A stretch of DNA of 64,000 nt from Candidatus Geocrenenecus sp. JGI 0000106-J15 (GCA_000405685.1 ASPF01000004.1:30774-94773), one strand, 5' to 3'. Shown: positions 35,922 to 45,835, numbered from the stretch's first letter. The notes: generated from the sequence alone by a model not told the origin. Made by a program: numbers and translations.

Positions 35922-37364
35922 ATGAGGGAAGAGATGAAGATAGAGCAGATGATAGATACGTGGAAGAAGATTGATATTAGGTTTATTGATTTACATTTTA
36001 CAGATATTATTGGTAGGCTACACCATACAACTGTAACTAGCCAGTACTTAGATGAAAAATTATTTGAAGAAGGAGTACCTAAACTTGATGGATCATCAAT
36101 TAAAGGCTTCGCAGAAATACATAGCTCTGATATGGTGTTGAAGCCGGACCCTTCCACCTTTGCAGTACTTCCATGGCATAACAGTAGTGGAAAGACTTGT
36201 AGGATGATCTGTGATATATATAATGGATATGGTGGAGGAAGATCTACTAAGGATCCAAGATATGTAGCGCAGAGAGCCGAATCATATCTTAGAGAACTAG
36301 GTTATGATTTTTCCTACTGGGGGCCAGAAGTAGAATTCTTCGTGTTCGATAAAGTATACTGGGATGCTTCAAATCCAAGTAGAGGATTGAGTTACTATAT
36401 AACGTCTAGGGAGGCTCCATGGAATTCTGGAGAGGATATTCAAGGTTATCCGATTAGGTTTAAGGAAGGATATTTTCCTACTCCACCTCAAGACACTTTA
36501 ATGGATTTTAGGAACGAGGTTTGTAGAATCTTGGAAGAATACTTCAATGTAGAAGTAGATGCTCATCATCATGAAGTTGCAACTGCAGGTCAATGTGAGA
36601 TTGATCTGAAATATAGTACACTAGTTACAATGGCGGATAACGTTCAAACGTATAAGTATGTAGTCAAGAATATTGCAAGACAGATGGGGTTGATTGCTAC
36701 TTTCATGCCTAAACCAATATATGGAGATAATGCTTCAGGAATGCATGTTCATATAAGTATATGGAAGAATGGGGAAAACATATTCTACGACCAGGAAGAT
36801 GAGTATGCTGAGTTGAGCCAAACTGCAAGATACTTTATCGGTGGAATACTTGAACATAGTAGAGCATTAACTGCAATAGTTGCTCCTACAACTAATTCTT
36901 ATAGAAGACTCGTTTCAGGCTATGAAGCTCCAGTCTACATTGCTTGGAGCAAATCTAACAGGTCTGCGAATGTTAGAATCCCTGCATACCATAGAGGAAG
37001 AAACAATTCAACATTTAAGAGGATAGAATTTAGAACGCCAGATTCTTCTGCTAACCCATATCTATCCTTTGCATCGATACTTGCAGCAGGATTAGATGGG
37101 ATTAAACATAAAATTGATCCTGGGGATCCAGTAGACGAAGATATCTATAGGCTGACCTCTGAACGTAGAAGAGAATTAGGAGTTAAAGAGCTACCGCGTA
37201 GCTTAAAGGAAGCAGTTGAATCATTAGAATCTGATAGAGAATTTTTAAAATCAGTCATGACAGATGACTTAATTAATACAATAATAGAATTAGAGTTGAA
37301 TTATTTCTACGAAGTAAACTCTAAACCACATCCCTACGAATTCTACCTGTACTTTGACATATAA
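35922..37364 (+). CDS. glnA: Glutamine synthetase
   Basis: Condenses glutamate and ammonia to glutamine; a main nitrogen entry point. 480 residues, dodecameric class I. Motifs seen in order: DGSSIKGF (N-terminal beta-grasp), the metal-binding GPEVEFFVFD, the AGQCEIDLKYSTL loop, HVHISIWKNG, the ATP-site NSYRRLVSGYEAPV, NRSANVRIP and RIEFRTPDSSANPYL. The region where bacterial GSI-beta enzymes have the adenylylated Tyr does not show that motif. Preceded by a 274-bp promoter region and followed 61 bp later by a small secreted protein. Confidence 0.97.
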   Translation: MREEMKIEQMIDTWKKIDIRFIDLHFTDIIGRLHHTTVTSQYLDEKLFEEGVPKLDGSSIKGFAEIHSSDMVLKPDPSTFAVLPWHNSSGKTCRMICDIYNGYGGGRSTKDPRYVAQRAESYLRELGYDFSYWGPEVEFFVFDKVYWDASNPSRGLSYYITSREAPWNSGEDIQGYPIRFKEGYFPTPPQDTLMDFRNEVCRILEEYFNVEVDAHHHEVATAGQCEIDLKYSTLVTMADNVQTYKYVVKNIARQMGLIATFMPKPIYGDNASGMHVHISIWKNGENIFYDQEDEYAELSQTARYFIGGILEHSRALTAIVAPTTNSYRRLVSGYEAPVYIAWSKSNRSANVRIPAYHRGRNNSTFKRIEFRTPDSSANPYLSFASILAAGLDGIKHKIDPGDPVDEDIYRLTSERRRELGVKELPRSLKEAVESLESDREFLKSVMTDDLINTIIELELNYFYEVNSKPHPYEFYLYFDI

Positions 37365-37425
37365 CATTTAACACTATCTTCAGTTAGTCTTGAAGAGTTT
37401 TTAGACAGTATTTTATCTATCATAC

Positions 37426-37875
37426 ATGCATAAACCATCCCTTCAAAAAAGTTTAATCATCATTTTGATCACTATAGCTGCTGTATCAACTTTGTTTATT
37501 CTCTATCAGAACAAAGAACGCAATACGATCAATGTATTATTAGATATAGAATTCAAGCTTAGAATCAGTGAAAAAGCTTTTATCAAAGATGCTGAAGTGA
37601 CTGTAACATTTATAAGAGTTGTTGAAGATAGTAGATGCCCCTCAAATGTTTATTGTTTCTGGGCTGGAAGAGCAATAGTAGAATTAAGCTTTACAAAAAA
37701 TAATAAAGAGATTGGCAGAGTTAACCTAACTATTCCAGGTGATGAGGAAAAAGAATTTGATGGATATGTTATTAGATTGATAAGGATTGAGCCTCAGAGA
37801 GAATATCCAGATAAGATGCAAATCTCTCCCTCAGATTATAGAATCACTTTAATAATTTCGAAGAAGACAACTTAA
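37426..37875 (+). CDS. Secreted protein with SRCPxxVxCxWAG motif
   Basis: 149 residues with an N-terminal membrane anchor (SLIIILITIAAVSTLFILY). The outside part is a small beta domain containing DSRCPSNVYCFWAG, a disulfide-like CX5C motif that recurs in uncharacterised bacterial and archaeal surface proteins. One N-glycosylation sequon is visible (NLT). The TATA-like TTTTATC lies about 15-20 bp before the ATG. No function is known. Confidence 0.65.
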   Translation: MHKPSLQKSLIIILITIAAVSTLFILYQNKERNTINVLLDIEFKLRISEKAFIKDAEVTVTFIRVVEDSRCPSNVYCFWAGRAIVELSFTKNNKEIGRVNLTIPGDEEKEFDGYVIRLIRIEPQREYPDKMQISPSDYRITLIISKKTT

Positions 37876-37970
37876 TTAGTGAATTAGTAGATTCAGCCAT
37901 TTACTTAAAGATAGTTTATATTATACAACAAGATCATGGGGAGAGGAATTCTATTAAGAGGTTAATCGTA

Positions 37971-38534
37971 ATGCCTATTACGATACTTCACGTGGTCTAT
38001 GTCTGGCCAATTTTGAAAAGATTCAGGAATGAGAGGCTTACATTAGTCATAGGGTCGATTATACCTGATCTTGAGATACCTCTATTAACTATGATGGGTT
38101 ATGCAATCCCTAGAGGGCTAGCCCACTCAATAATAGGAGCTCTAACTATTGATAGCTTGATAGTTCTTCTAGCTACGAAGATAATCTACAGCTTCCCGAG
38201 AGTTATTAGTAGTCTCGGAGTCAACCCTCGTTCTAGTGTAAGCTTGATCTACTCATGGAATGCTGCCAGCGTTGGAGCATTAACCCATGTATTAATAGAT
38301 TATCTACATCATTCCTATAATCCAATATTATGGCCTATAATAAATGACTACATAGAAGGACCATTAACAATATTCTTAGGTTATCTCTATGCATCGCTAC
38401 TCCTACACATTATCTCAATAATACTATTGACTTCGATAATACTTTACTCTTCTAGAATTCTAAAGATTAGTTTACGGAGATTATTATCTTCACCTAGTAA
38501 TCTATACAGGGTGTTAGTTGAGCCTGATTTTTAA
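37971..38534 (+). CDS. YdjM/DUF457-like membrane-bound metal-dependent hydrolase
   Basis: 187 residues with about four membrane helices. The conserved metal-site pieces of this family are visible: His in the N-terminal TILHVVYVWP, Asp in SIIPDLEIP, His in GLAHSIIGAL, and the HVLIDYLHH cluster. The family is predicted to hydrolyse lipid- or membrane-linked substrates, but the reaction is not established. Its last 4 bp overlap the convergent CBS-HPF gene. Confidence 0.75.
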   Translation: MPITILHVVYVWPILKRFRNERLTLVIGSIIPDLEIPLLTMMGYAIPRGLAHSIIGALTIDSLIVLLATKIIYSFPRVISSLGVNPRSSVSLIYSWNAASVGALTHVLIDYLHHSYNPILWPIINDYIEGPLTIFLGYLYASLLLHIISIILLTSIILYSSRILKISLRRLLSSPSNLYRVLVEPDF

Positions 38535-39703
38535 AATTCGGTAACCCATCTTTTCACTACTTCTCCACTATATGGATATTTTTCAGCTAACTCTTTTACT
38601 ATCAATAACTGTCTTTCAATCCTGTCTAAAGCTACCCTTGCTGCCTGACTAGCAGTCCATGCCTCCCCAATTCCTACAAGATTCATCTTATCCGTTCTTA
38701 GCACGGATCTGCAGTGGACTAAATGTTGTTCTCCATGTTTCTCCTTGTGTTCTTTAAAGTGTAGTAAAAGATAACCATTGCCTAGAGTCTCCCCTAGTTT
38801 AGAAATATATTTTTCAGCAATTTTAATTATCTCTGATTTTTCATTTTGAGATATCTCTTTCATCTTAAAGCTTACTTGGATGTGGATTGGAGGTTTTTCT
38901 TTCTCTTCTAGAGGGGCAACGACTCCAAGTATGTCTGTCCAGGTAAGTATTCCAGAAACTCTATTATGAGATACTATGATAAGGCATGAAACATTATTCT
39001 CAATCATCTTCTTTATAGCAGTTGAAAGATCATCTTCAGGAGAAGATTGAATCACAGACTTAGTCATTATATCTGATACCTTATATCCTAAGCTTCTAAT
39101 TTTTTCTCCAGCTACTTCTCCACGTGTTGCCCTAGTCCTAGGTTGTAAGACTTTATCGATTATGTCACGAATAGTAACTAGGCCTACTAATTTATCATTC
39201 TTAATTACGGGTAGCCTAGATATACCATTTTCACGCATTAATACTAATGCTTTACCTATCGTGGAGTCAGAAGTTATGGTAATAGGATCTCTAGTCATAA
39301 CATCTCTAATTTTTAACCTAGGATAGAGCTTTTCCACAGCTCTACCTATATCATCTACTGTAATTATTCCACATATCTGTTTACTCTGGTCTGAGACTGG
39401 TAATCCTTTTACAGTGTTTTCAAGCATTAAACGTGCAGCTTTCGGAACAGAGTCAGAAGTATTAAGTATCGGTACTTTTACTAAAACATTCTTTGCTTTT
39501 ACGTTTTCAATATTTAAGGTGGACCTTAATACGATTCTGTCAGTAACAACTCCAAGATAATTTTTAGAGTTATTTAAAACGATAACTATTGGAAGACCAG
39601 TATCTCTAAATATCCCAACAACCTTACTAAGTGGATCTTCAGCATTAACAAAATACACTTCTCTTCTCATATGCTCTTCAACACGAGGAATATTAGAAAA
39701 CAT
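38531..39703 (-). CDS. Four-CBS protein fused to a ribosome-hibernation (HPF-like) domain
   Basis: 390 residues. Four CBS units occupy about residues 6-58, 69-125, 133-190 and 210-265 (for example IRDVMTRDPITITSDSTIGKA), forming two Bateman modules likely to bind adenine nucleotides. The C-terminal part (about 272-372) resembles HPF/YfiA: a beta-alpha-beta unit starting IHIQVSFKM, a basic patch near LLLHFKEHKEKHGEQH, and the end VGIGEAWTASQAARVALDRIERQ. In bacteria such domains park inactive ribosomes. Here nucleotide sensing may control that, which is inference. Confidence 0.8.
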   Translation of the reverse strand: MFSNIPRVEEHMRREVYFVNAEDPLSKVVGIFRDTGLPIVIVLNNSKNYLGVVTDRIVLRSTLNIENVKAKNVLVKVPILNTSDSVPKAARLMLENTVKGLPVSDQSKQICGIITVDDIGRAVEKLYPRLKIRDVMTRDPITITSDSTIGKALVLMRENGISRLPVIKNDKLVGLVTIRDIIDKVLQPRTRATRGEVAGEKIRSLGYKVSDIMTKSVIQSSPEDDLSTAIKKMIENNVSCLIIVSHNRVSGILTWTDILGVVAPLEEKEKPPIHIQVSFKMKEISQNEKSEIIKIAEKYISKLGETLGNGYLLLHFKEHKEKHGEQHLVHCRSVLRTDKMNLVGIGEAWTASQAARVALDRIERQLLIVKELAEKYPYSGEVVKRWVTEF

Positions 39704-39837
39704 AAACCATCCTATAATTATATTGTTAATCGAATAATATATCCTTAAAAAATATGTGTTTAATAGCTTAGAAAGGCTTTCCCAAGCTAATCTTTAATCA
39801 ATATTTTAAATAGGCTTTACTCTTCATTTATAGAGGA

Positions 39838-41313
39838 TTGGTTAGCATCTGCTTACTAGGTGGAGCAGAAGAGATAGGAGGAAATAAGATACTTCTACAT
39901 GGAGAAGAAGGAGCTATATTCTTAGATTTCGGTCTCAATCTTAAGAAGAAGAGAGAGTATGCAGTTGGTTACGGATTCGAGAGAATAAATAGAGTCTTGA
40001 GAAACTATCTACTTGTAGGCATTCTTCCAAAAATTAATGGAGTATATAGAGAAGACCTAGCATTAGATGAAAATATTCTTAATAACGCAAGAAGCTTTTC
40101 AATAGATTGTTGTATAGTTTCCCATGGCCACTTAGACCATTATGGTTCAATCGCATTCTTAAGGATGGAAACACCTATAGCTGTAAGTAAGAGTATGAAA
40201 ATATTAATTGAACACTCGATTGAAACCTCTGGAAGAACAGGCATCGATAGAGAGATATTCATCTATAGAGATAGAAGAAGAGAAGAATTAAAAAAGAAAA
40301 TAAAGATTGAGGAAAACTTAGAAGAAGTTGAACGTCCAATAATAGTCTTTGAGGAGGGCAGAAAGATTAGCCAGGTTCCTTTTCAAGTCTTACCTATACC
40401 TGTTGACCACTCGATTCCAGCAACTTTTGGCTTCAGAATAGAGACAAATAGAGCATCTATAGCATATACAAGTGATATTAGACTTCATGGTGTCGTCAGC
40501 AAATATACAGAAGAATTTATAGAAAAAGTTAGAGATGTTGACATCTTATTAATTGAGGGAACTCGAATAAACGATTCAACAACTAGATCTGAAGATGATG
40601 TTAAGAATCAAGTTATTATAGAGACATTAAAGAAGAAGAATGGGAAGCTTGTCTCTACGTTAGTTTCACCTCTAGATATAGATAGAGTTAGAACACTTAT
40701 AGAAGCTGCAGAAGAATGCAATAGGATACCAATCCTTTCATCTAGAATCTACCATTTAATTAAAACATTGTATGAAGAAGAGAGTAAAGTCAAACTTCCA
40801 AATCTAGAGAATGTAAAAGTATATTTTGAGAAAAGATCTATAATTGATGAAGGATATTTTCTAGGTTCTACGTATTTTAGAGGCTGGTTAAAGAAAATCT
40901 ATGAATCATTACTAAATACAGATAAGCTTATCAAGCCTGAAGAAATCTCTAAACATCAAGATAGGTTTTTTCTTATTTTCAATAGTCATCAATGCGTTTT
41001 TGAGCTTGCAGAGATAAATCCTACGCCTGGATCGCTTTTTATTGAATCAACTAGTGAGCCTCATGATGAAGAACAAGAGATAGAATGGGAGAAAGTAGAG
41101 AATTGGATAAATCTTCTCAGACTTGATAGTAGGTGGATACATGCTTCAGGTCACGCTAATAGAGAAGACTTACTCAAGATAATCAAAGAAATAAAACCAA
41201 ACTTGGTAATCCCCCTACATACTGAGAATCCTAGAGAATTTAAGAGAATGTTAGAAAAAGAAGATATCAAAGTTGAAATCATACAAGAAGGAGAAGAAAC
41301 AAAGCTAAGTTAA
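39838..41313 (+). CDS. RNase J-like metallo-beta-lactamase nuclease
   Basis: 491 residues. The metal motif SHGHLDHYGS, the later His in PIPVDHSIPAT, Asp in AYTSDIRLHG and the final IHASGHANREDL and IPLHTENP segments give a complete beta-lactamase-fold site. The beta-CASP insertion is around 200-400. This resembles RNase J, a 5'-3' exoribonuclease/endonuclease of RNA turnover. Length is shorter than bacterial RNase J because the C-terminal domain is missing. The start is TTG, about 30 bp after the TATA-like TTTTAAAT. Confidence 0.8.
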   Translation: MVSICLLGGAEEIGGNKILLHGEEGAIFLDFGLNLKKKREYAVGYGFERINRVLRNYLLVGILPKINGVYREDLALDENILNNARSFSIDCCIVSHGHLDHYGSIAFLRMETPIAVSKSMKILIEHSIETSGRTGIDREIFIYRDRRREELKKKIKIEENLEEVERPIIVFEEGRKISQVPFQVLPIPVDHSIPATFGFRIETNRASIAYTSDIRLHGVVSKYTEEFIEKVRDVDILLIEGTRINDSTTRSEDDVKNQVIIETLKKKNGKLVSTLVSPLDIDRVRTLIEAAEECNRIPILSSRIYHLIKTLYEEESKVKLPNLENVKVYFEKRSIIDEGYFLGSTYFRGWLKKIYESLLNTDKLIKPEEISKHQDRFFLIFNSHQCVFELAEINPTPGSLFIESTSEPHDEEQEIEWEKVENWINLLRLDSRWIHASGHANREDLLKIIKEIKPNLVIPLHTENPREFKRMLEKEDIKVEIIQEGEETKLS

Positions 41314-41416
41314 AACTAGTATCTTTTTATTAGGACCCTCTCTAGAGGCTTTAAATAAATTAGATCTAAAGAGTAGGATGTTCTAGGTTATATAGAAGAT
41401 AATAACAACTACTCAC

Positions 41417-42625
41417 ATGATTTGGGAGAGTAAGATAAACATTAACAAAGTCTTCAAGCTAAAGTATGGTGGGTCAAATCTCTACTTCGGTGTAGGAGCG
41501 ATAAATAAAGTAGGAGAGATATTCAGAAGTTTAAAGGATAGAAAAATATCGAGGCTACTAATAGTTACGGGAAGCAAATCCTATAAGGTTTGTGGAGCAT
41601 GGGATTATGTTAACCCTGCATTAGAAGAACACAATATACAGTACGTTTTATATGATAAAGTATCCGCTAATCCAACTGTAGACATGGTTGACGAAGCAGT
41701 CAAGATTGGTAAGGAGTTTAAGGCTCAAGCTGTTCTAGGCATAGGTGGTGGAAGCCCAATAGATACAGCTAAAGCTGTAGCAGCATTATTAGCAGTTGAT
41801 AAGGATGCTAGAGAACTTTTTATGAAGAGGGAACAGCCCCAGTCATCTTTACCACTAATCTCCATAAATACAACACATGGTACAGGAACGGAAATCGATA
41901 GATATAGTGTGGAGACGATCTCTGAGAAAAATTATAAAATAGGCATGTCTTTAACATATCCAGAATACAGTATTGATGATCCGCAACTACTGATTAAGTT
42001 AGATGGATGGCAGACGATTGCGACAGCTGTAGATGCGTTAAACCATGTTATAGAGTCTGCTACCAATAGGAATACAACACCTTTCTCGATAGAGTTAGCA
42101 CAGCAAGCAACAAGTCTGGTTGCGAGATATTTACCTACAGTAATAGTTGATCCTGAGAATCTTGTAGCTAGATACTATCTCTTGTATGCCTCGATGATAG
42201 CTGGAATTGCTATAGACCATGTTGGAACTCATATAACACATAGCTTAGAACATCCATTGAGTGCAGTGAAGCCTGAGATACCGCATGGAATAGGACTTGG
42301 GATACTTCTTCCAGCAATGCTTAAGACCATCTATCCTGCAGTACCTGAAACATTAACAGAAATCTTAAAACCTATAGTGCCTGAATTAGGAGGAAGACCA
42401 GGAGAAGCAAAAACTGCAGCGTTAAGAGTAGAAGAATGGCTCTACAACGTAGGCTTAAAAAAGAAGCTCTCTGATTATAAATTCACAGAATCAGATATAC
42501 CTGAACTAGTCAGGCTTGTAAAGGAAACACCTGGATTACTTGACGGACTAAAAGCTGCACCTATAGATGTAAGTATAGAGGATGTAGTTAAGATATATCA
42601 AGAGTCACTCCATCCATTCTCATAA
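41417..42625 (+). CDS. Iron-containing alcohol dehydrogenase
   Basis: 402 residues of the group III (Fe-ADH) family; reduces aldehydes or oxidises alcohols with NAD(P). The nucleotide-binding GIGGGSPIDTAKA is present. The metal ligands are in DALNHVIES and the His-rich stretch GTHITHSLEHPLSAVKPEIPHG. The substrate cannot be read; fermentative or reductive disposal of aldehydes is likely. Followed 38 bp later by tRNA-Ala on the other strand. Confidence 0.9.
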   Translation: MIWESKININKVFKLKYGGSNLYFGVGAINKVGEIFRSLKDRKISRLLIVTGSKSYKVCGAWDYVNPALEEHNIQYVLYDKVSANPTVDMVDEAVKIGKEFKAQAVLGIGGGSPIDTAKAVAALLAVDKDARELFMKREQPQSSLPLISINTTHGTGTEIDRYSVETISEKNYKIGMSLTYPEYSIDDPQLLIKLDGWQTIATAVDALNHVIESATNRNTTPFSIELAQQATSLVARYLPTVIVDPENLVARYYLLYASMIAGIAIDHVGTHITHSLEHPLSAVKPEIPHGIGLGILLPAMLKTIYPAVPETLTEILKPIVPELGGRPGEAKTAALRVEEWLYNVGLKKKLSDYKFTESDIPELVRLVKETPGLLDGLKAAPIDVSIEDVVKIYQESLHPFS

Positions 42626-42663
42626 ATTCCATATAGTTAACAGATCTTCTAGATTCAAGATAG

Positions 42664-42735
42664 TGGACCGGGCGGGATTTGAACCCGCGACCTCCCGCGT
42701 GCGAGGCGGACGATCTCCCACTGATCTACCGGCCC
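42664..42735 (-). tRNA. tRNA-Ala (CGC), no intron
   Basis: A 72-nt cloverleaf with acceptor GGGCCGG/CCGGTCC including G3-U70. The anticodon stem is TCCGC/GCGGG (first pair a T-G wobble), loop C-T-CGC-A-C. Apart from a few bases it is identical to the tRNA-Ala genes at 13.5 and 20.2 kb. Confidence 0.95.
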
Positions 42736-42902
42736 CTTATATTTGGTTGGATTAATTTCTAAAAAACTTACCTTTAATCATCCTGGTTGTAAAATGTCTA
42801 CTAGTAGGTTTCATGGGTATTCGTTAGCTTTCTTATCTTGCATCATGCTGCTGGTTAGAGTTTTCTAGCTAGATTTGATAGATTTTGTATAGAGTGTATT
42901 GG

Positions 42903-44741
42903 TTAGACATATATGTATTGTACGTAGGAGTCTTTTCGTGTTTGTGGATCCCAGTACCAGCATTTATATCCATATCCTCTATCTGAGTCTAAGTTCCAGT
43001 CTGTAAAGACTATGTCTAGATCTTTCTTTAATAATGCGTTAAGTATCATCCAGTAAGATAGACTAACAGCATTTCCTAGTGTATATCCACTAGCTTCAAG
43101 TTCTCTTGTCCTATCAGGAGTTGGAGCCTTGGCGTACTCTCTTAGATAACTTAGAGTTTGCTGGTTGAAGGGTTCTAGGAATATAAAGTTGTCAGGGTTT
43201 GTATCAGCGCTTCTTGCATTCAGTGCTGGAAGAGTTCCAGGTTCTTCTATGCTTGTCCTTGGACATTGGAGATTATTTAACTCACATGAATGGGTGCGGG
43301 GATATCCTTTAAAATCAACTATAGCATTACATTGATAGTTTGTTATCAAGTTTCTTCCATGAGCTGAATTTAGTTCATCTGGCTCAGGGTAGAGTAGACC
43401 AGCGAGTACGAGAGTTTGCCTAAACTGTCTAAGTAGAGTATATAATGCTAGCTGTATCCCATAGAGGATAGCGATCAAGATCATGATCGGTATCGTTAAC
43501 AGTAAAGAAGATATAAAATCTATTATAGCCAAGATTGTTTCAAAAGTCCATTTTAGTAAGTCTCCTAGATACTCTAACCATTCTTCAATACTTTTTACAA
43601 ATTCTTCATAACATTCTCTAGATTCTTCTGTTAAGCCTAGTGCCATTATATCTTCAAAGCTGCACATTCTTCTAGGCCTTGGTGGGGAGGGTGGAGGCTT
43701 AATCCCTCTTAAAGCATCCGAGAGAATATCTAAGACACCGCTAAAAGGTTCTTCTGGGGGTTTTATGTTCATACTTCCGAGAACTTCTGTTACAAACTTG
43801 TAGACCTCATATGTTGCATATATATCTTCAGGTTTAAAGAAACCACCATACGCACGGTTTATCCTACTTGGGTGCGGTGTATATTGGTATGTCTGTTTAA
43901 AAGAATCATGAAGTAGGTTTACAATTTCAGATGGTAGACTTGAGGGGAGCTCCAAGATACTGTTAAGTTTACTGTTTATGCTTTCACCATATACTTTGTA
44001 GAATTTCCATGAATCAATATAGTTCTCTACAGTAGCATGTCTCTGCATATGCATTCTATAAGGTCCACCAACTATCTGGTTAACGTATCCATGTCCTATC
44101 ACATCTGTTGCAATATGAGTTAGATATCCAAAGGCATAAGCTATCTGGACATCATATTTTGCAGAATTTACTAGGTTAGCAGCAAACTTGCCTGTCCATC
44201 TATAGTGAAGCATATCAAACCAGTACCAGTCTGATTCTTTCTTCCCTTTCTGTAGAGGTGGAGTAAATTCATCAAATAATGTATGAAGTAGGCTTGGTGA
44301 TCCCGAGAGGTTGCTCAACACATCATATCCCTCTATTACACCGCTAAACAGCATAGTAGCTATACTTGATTTTAATAATCTAACGGTCTCATCTATTTCA
44401 TGAATAAGGGTTTTTATCAAAGCAATCGTTGAAGGAGCTAGGGTTTCTACTGCCTGCTCTACTGGTTCTCCTAATGCTTCTATTGTCTTCTTGACTTTTC
44501 CTATAGTCTCATTGTACAGATCTATAACCCATTTCCAGTTCTTATAGAAATTGTGTAGTTTTCTAACAACCTCAAAGTCTGGAGCCCAGAAGAATAAATC
44601 AGGTCCAATAGCACCTAGCACCGCTGCACGTCTATATGCATACATTATTTCTCCTATCTTTTTCTCTATTTCTCCACTGCTTTTTCTAAATCGATCAATT
44701 ACTTGATCTAACACGATTACATGGACTGCTGTCTTAGGCAT
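42903..44741 (-). CDS. Zinc-dependent phospholipase C-like protein with C-terminal membrane segment
   Basis: 612 residues. The N-terminal 300 residues carry the His/Asp pattern of the zinc-dependent phospholipase C (S1/P1-like) fold: TAVHVIV, LGAIGPDLFFWAPD, YAFGYLTHIATDVIGHGYV and HMQRHATVENYIDSW. This domain probably cleaves phosphoester bonds of lipids. Residues about 385-440 contain two hydrophobic helices (LAIIDFISSLLLTIPIMILIA). The rest includes several Cys (CNAIVDF, CELNNLQCP) and is unassigned. It starts behind a Shine-Dalgarno GGAGG, 2 bp after the zinc-ribbon gene, so the two are one operon. Confidence 0.75.
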   Translation of the reverse strand: MPKTAVHVIVLDQVIDRFRKSSGEIEKKIGEIMYAYRRAAVLGAIGPDLFFWAPDFEVVRKLHNFYKNWKWVIDLYNETIGKVKKTIEALGEPVEQAVETLAPSTIALIKTLIHEIDETVRLLKSSIATMLFSGVIEGYDVLSNLSGSPSLLHTLFDEFTPPLQKGKKESDWYWFDMLHYRWTGKFAANLVNSAKYDVQIAYAFGYLTHIATDVIGHGYVNQIVGGPYRMHMQRHATVENYIDSWKFYKVYGESINSKLNSILELPSSLPSEIVNLLHDSFKQTYQYTPHPSRINRAYGGFFKPEDIYATYEVYKFVTEVLGSMNIKPPEEPFSGVLDILSDALRGIKPPPSPPRPRRMCSFEDIMALGLTEESRECYEEFVKSIEEWLEYLGDLLKWTFETILAIIDFISSLLLTIPIMILIAILYGIQLALYTLLRQFRQTLVLAGLLYPEPDELNSAHGRNLITNYQCNAIVDFKGYPRTHSCELNNLQCPRTSIEEPGTLPALNARSADTNPDNFIFLEPFNQQTLSYLREYAKAPTPDRTRELEASGYTLGNAVSLSYWMILNALLKKDLDIVFTDWNLDSDRGYGYKCWYWDPQTRKDSYVQYIYV

Positions 44742-44743
44742 TT

Positions 44744-45652
44744 CTAATCCTCCACTAATCCTCCTCTCCCAACCACAATTACATGTCTATCTCGATCATC
44801 ACTTCTTCTATAGATGCTTCTAACAGGTGCATCACTATTCATTACAAAACTCTTAGGATCCAAGATAGGGTCATAGCATACCCATATCAATACTTCGTAT
44901 CTAGGAGATAATTCACTGAAATCAAAATCAATACGTTCACCAGGGTTAAGGGATGTTGTCCCCCGCCAAACCAGTCTAAAACTATTCAATGGGTATTCAT
45001 TATATGTTATTCCTGGAATAGTTGTATGGGGGCCATGGTACAGTTCTAGCACAGTGAAGAATGATGGTGTATTTCCTTGGTTTATTACTACTGTTTCGAC
45101 CTGCTCATAGTATGCCTGTCCTCCAGCTACTATGTAGGGGAAAACCATGTGCTCCCAATCTCTCTCAGGAATATCTGGAATCACTATAGGAGAAGTAGTA
45201 GTTGATGTTGTTGTCTCTATAAAAGTAGTTTCACTAGTTGTTAATCTTGTAGTTGTATCAGATGTTGTTATAGTAGAGCTTGGCGATATGGTTGGCGATG
45301 GAGAGGTTCTAGGAGTTGTGATAACTGATTCAGTGGACGTTACATGTGTAGACGGGGTTGTAGTGGTTTCAAATACTTCAGTAGACTTAGTAGTCGTCAT
45401 TATTGTTTCAGTTTTCTCTCTACTCGTAAGAATTTTACTTATTAATTCAGATATTTCATCTCCATATAATCTGTATGCGATAAAGCCTAAACCAAGTAAA
45501 CTTGAAACACCTAGAATCGCTGCAATTGCCTTTCTCCTATCTTTCTTCTTCTCAGGATGACCTTCTATAAGGGTTAAAGGGGAACCACAATGTGGACAGT
45601 AAGTAAGATCTTCGGAAGGAAGTTTCCTTCCACATCTCGGACAATAACTCAC
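44744..45652 (-). CDS. Zinc-ribbon membrane protein with Thr-rich stalk and beta domain
   Basis: 302 residues. A cytoplasmic zinc ribbon at the start (C4-x2-C7, C19-x2-C22: YCPRCG ... YCPHCG) is followed by a single membrane helix (about 41-62, AIAAILGVSSLLGLGFIAY) and a Thr/Ser-rich stalk of about 80 residues. A C-terminal CARDB/Ig-like beta domain follows (VINQGNTPSFFTVLELYHG). The start is GTG with TATA (TATAAGTT) about 31 bp upstream. It is co-transcribed with the phospholipase-like gene and may localise or present that enzyme at the cell surface; this is inference. Confidence 0.75.
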   Translation of the reverse strand: MSYCPRCGRKLPSEDLTYCPHCGSPLTLIEGHPEKKKDRRKAIAAILGVSSLLGLGFIAYRLYGDEISELISKILTSREKTETIMTTTKSTEVFETTTTPSTHVTSTESVITTPRTSPSPTISPSSTITTSDTTTRLTTSETTFIETTTSTTTSPIVIPDIPERDWEHMVFPYIVAGGQAYYEQVETVVINQGNTPSFFTVLELYHGPHTTIPGITYNEYPLNSFRLVWRGTTSLNPGERIDFDFSELSPRYEVLIWVCYDPILDPKSFVMNSDAPVRSIYRRSDDRDRHVIVVGRGGLVED

Positions 45653-45835
45653 GAATAATTATGTTGATAGTGGCTAATAAACTTATAGATTTTCATAAAC
45701 AAGACTTGCAGTCAATAGAATGGTGTCCTTCGTAAATCTTTTTAAAAATTAATGAGAGACTTAATCTTTTTACTACATTGGAGGAAGATACCTGTTTACA
45801 TCAATGTGTAGTTATTATCTTTACCACATTTTGGC

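Noticed and set aside
42799..42873. 24-codon frame starting at an ATG between tRNA-Ala and the phospholipase gene
   Set aside because: Very short, no promoter or ribosome-binding site, no similarity to a known small protein.
45147..45560. 137-codon plus-strand frame opposite the Thr-rich stalk of the zinc-ribbon protein
   Set aside because: It is a Val-rich mirror of Thr codons (ACT/GTT series), the usual artefact opposite a Thr-rich region.
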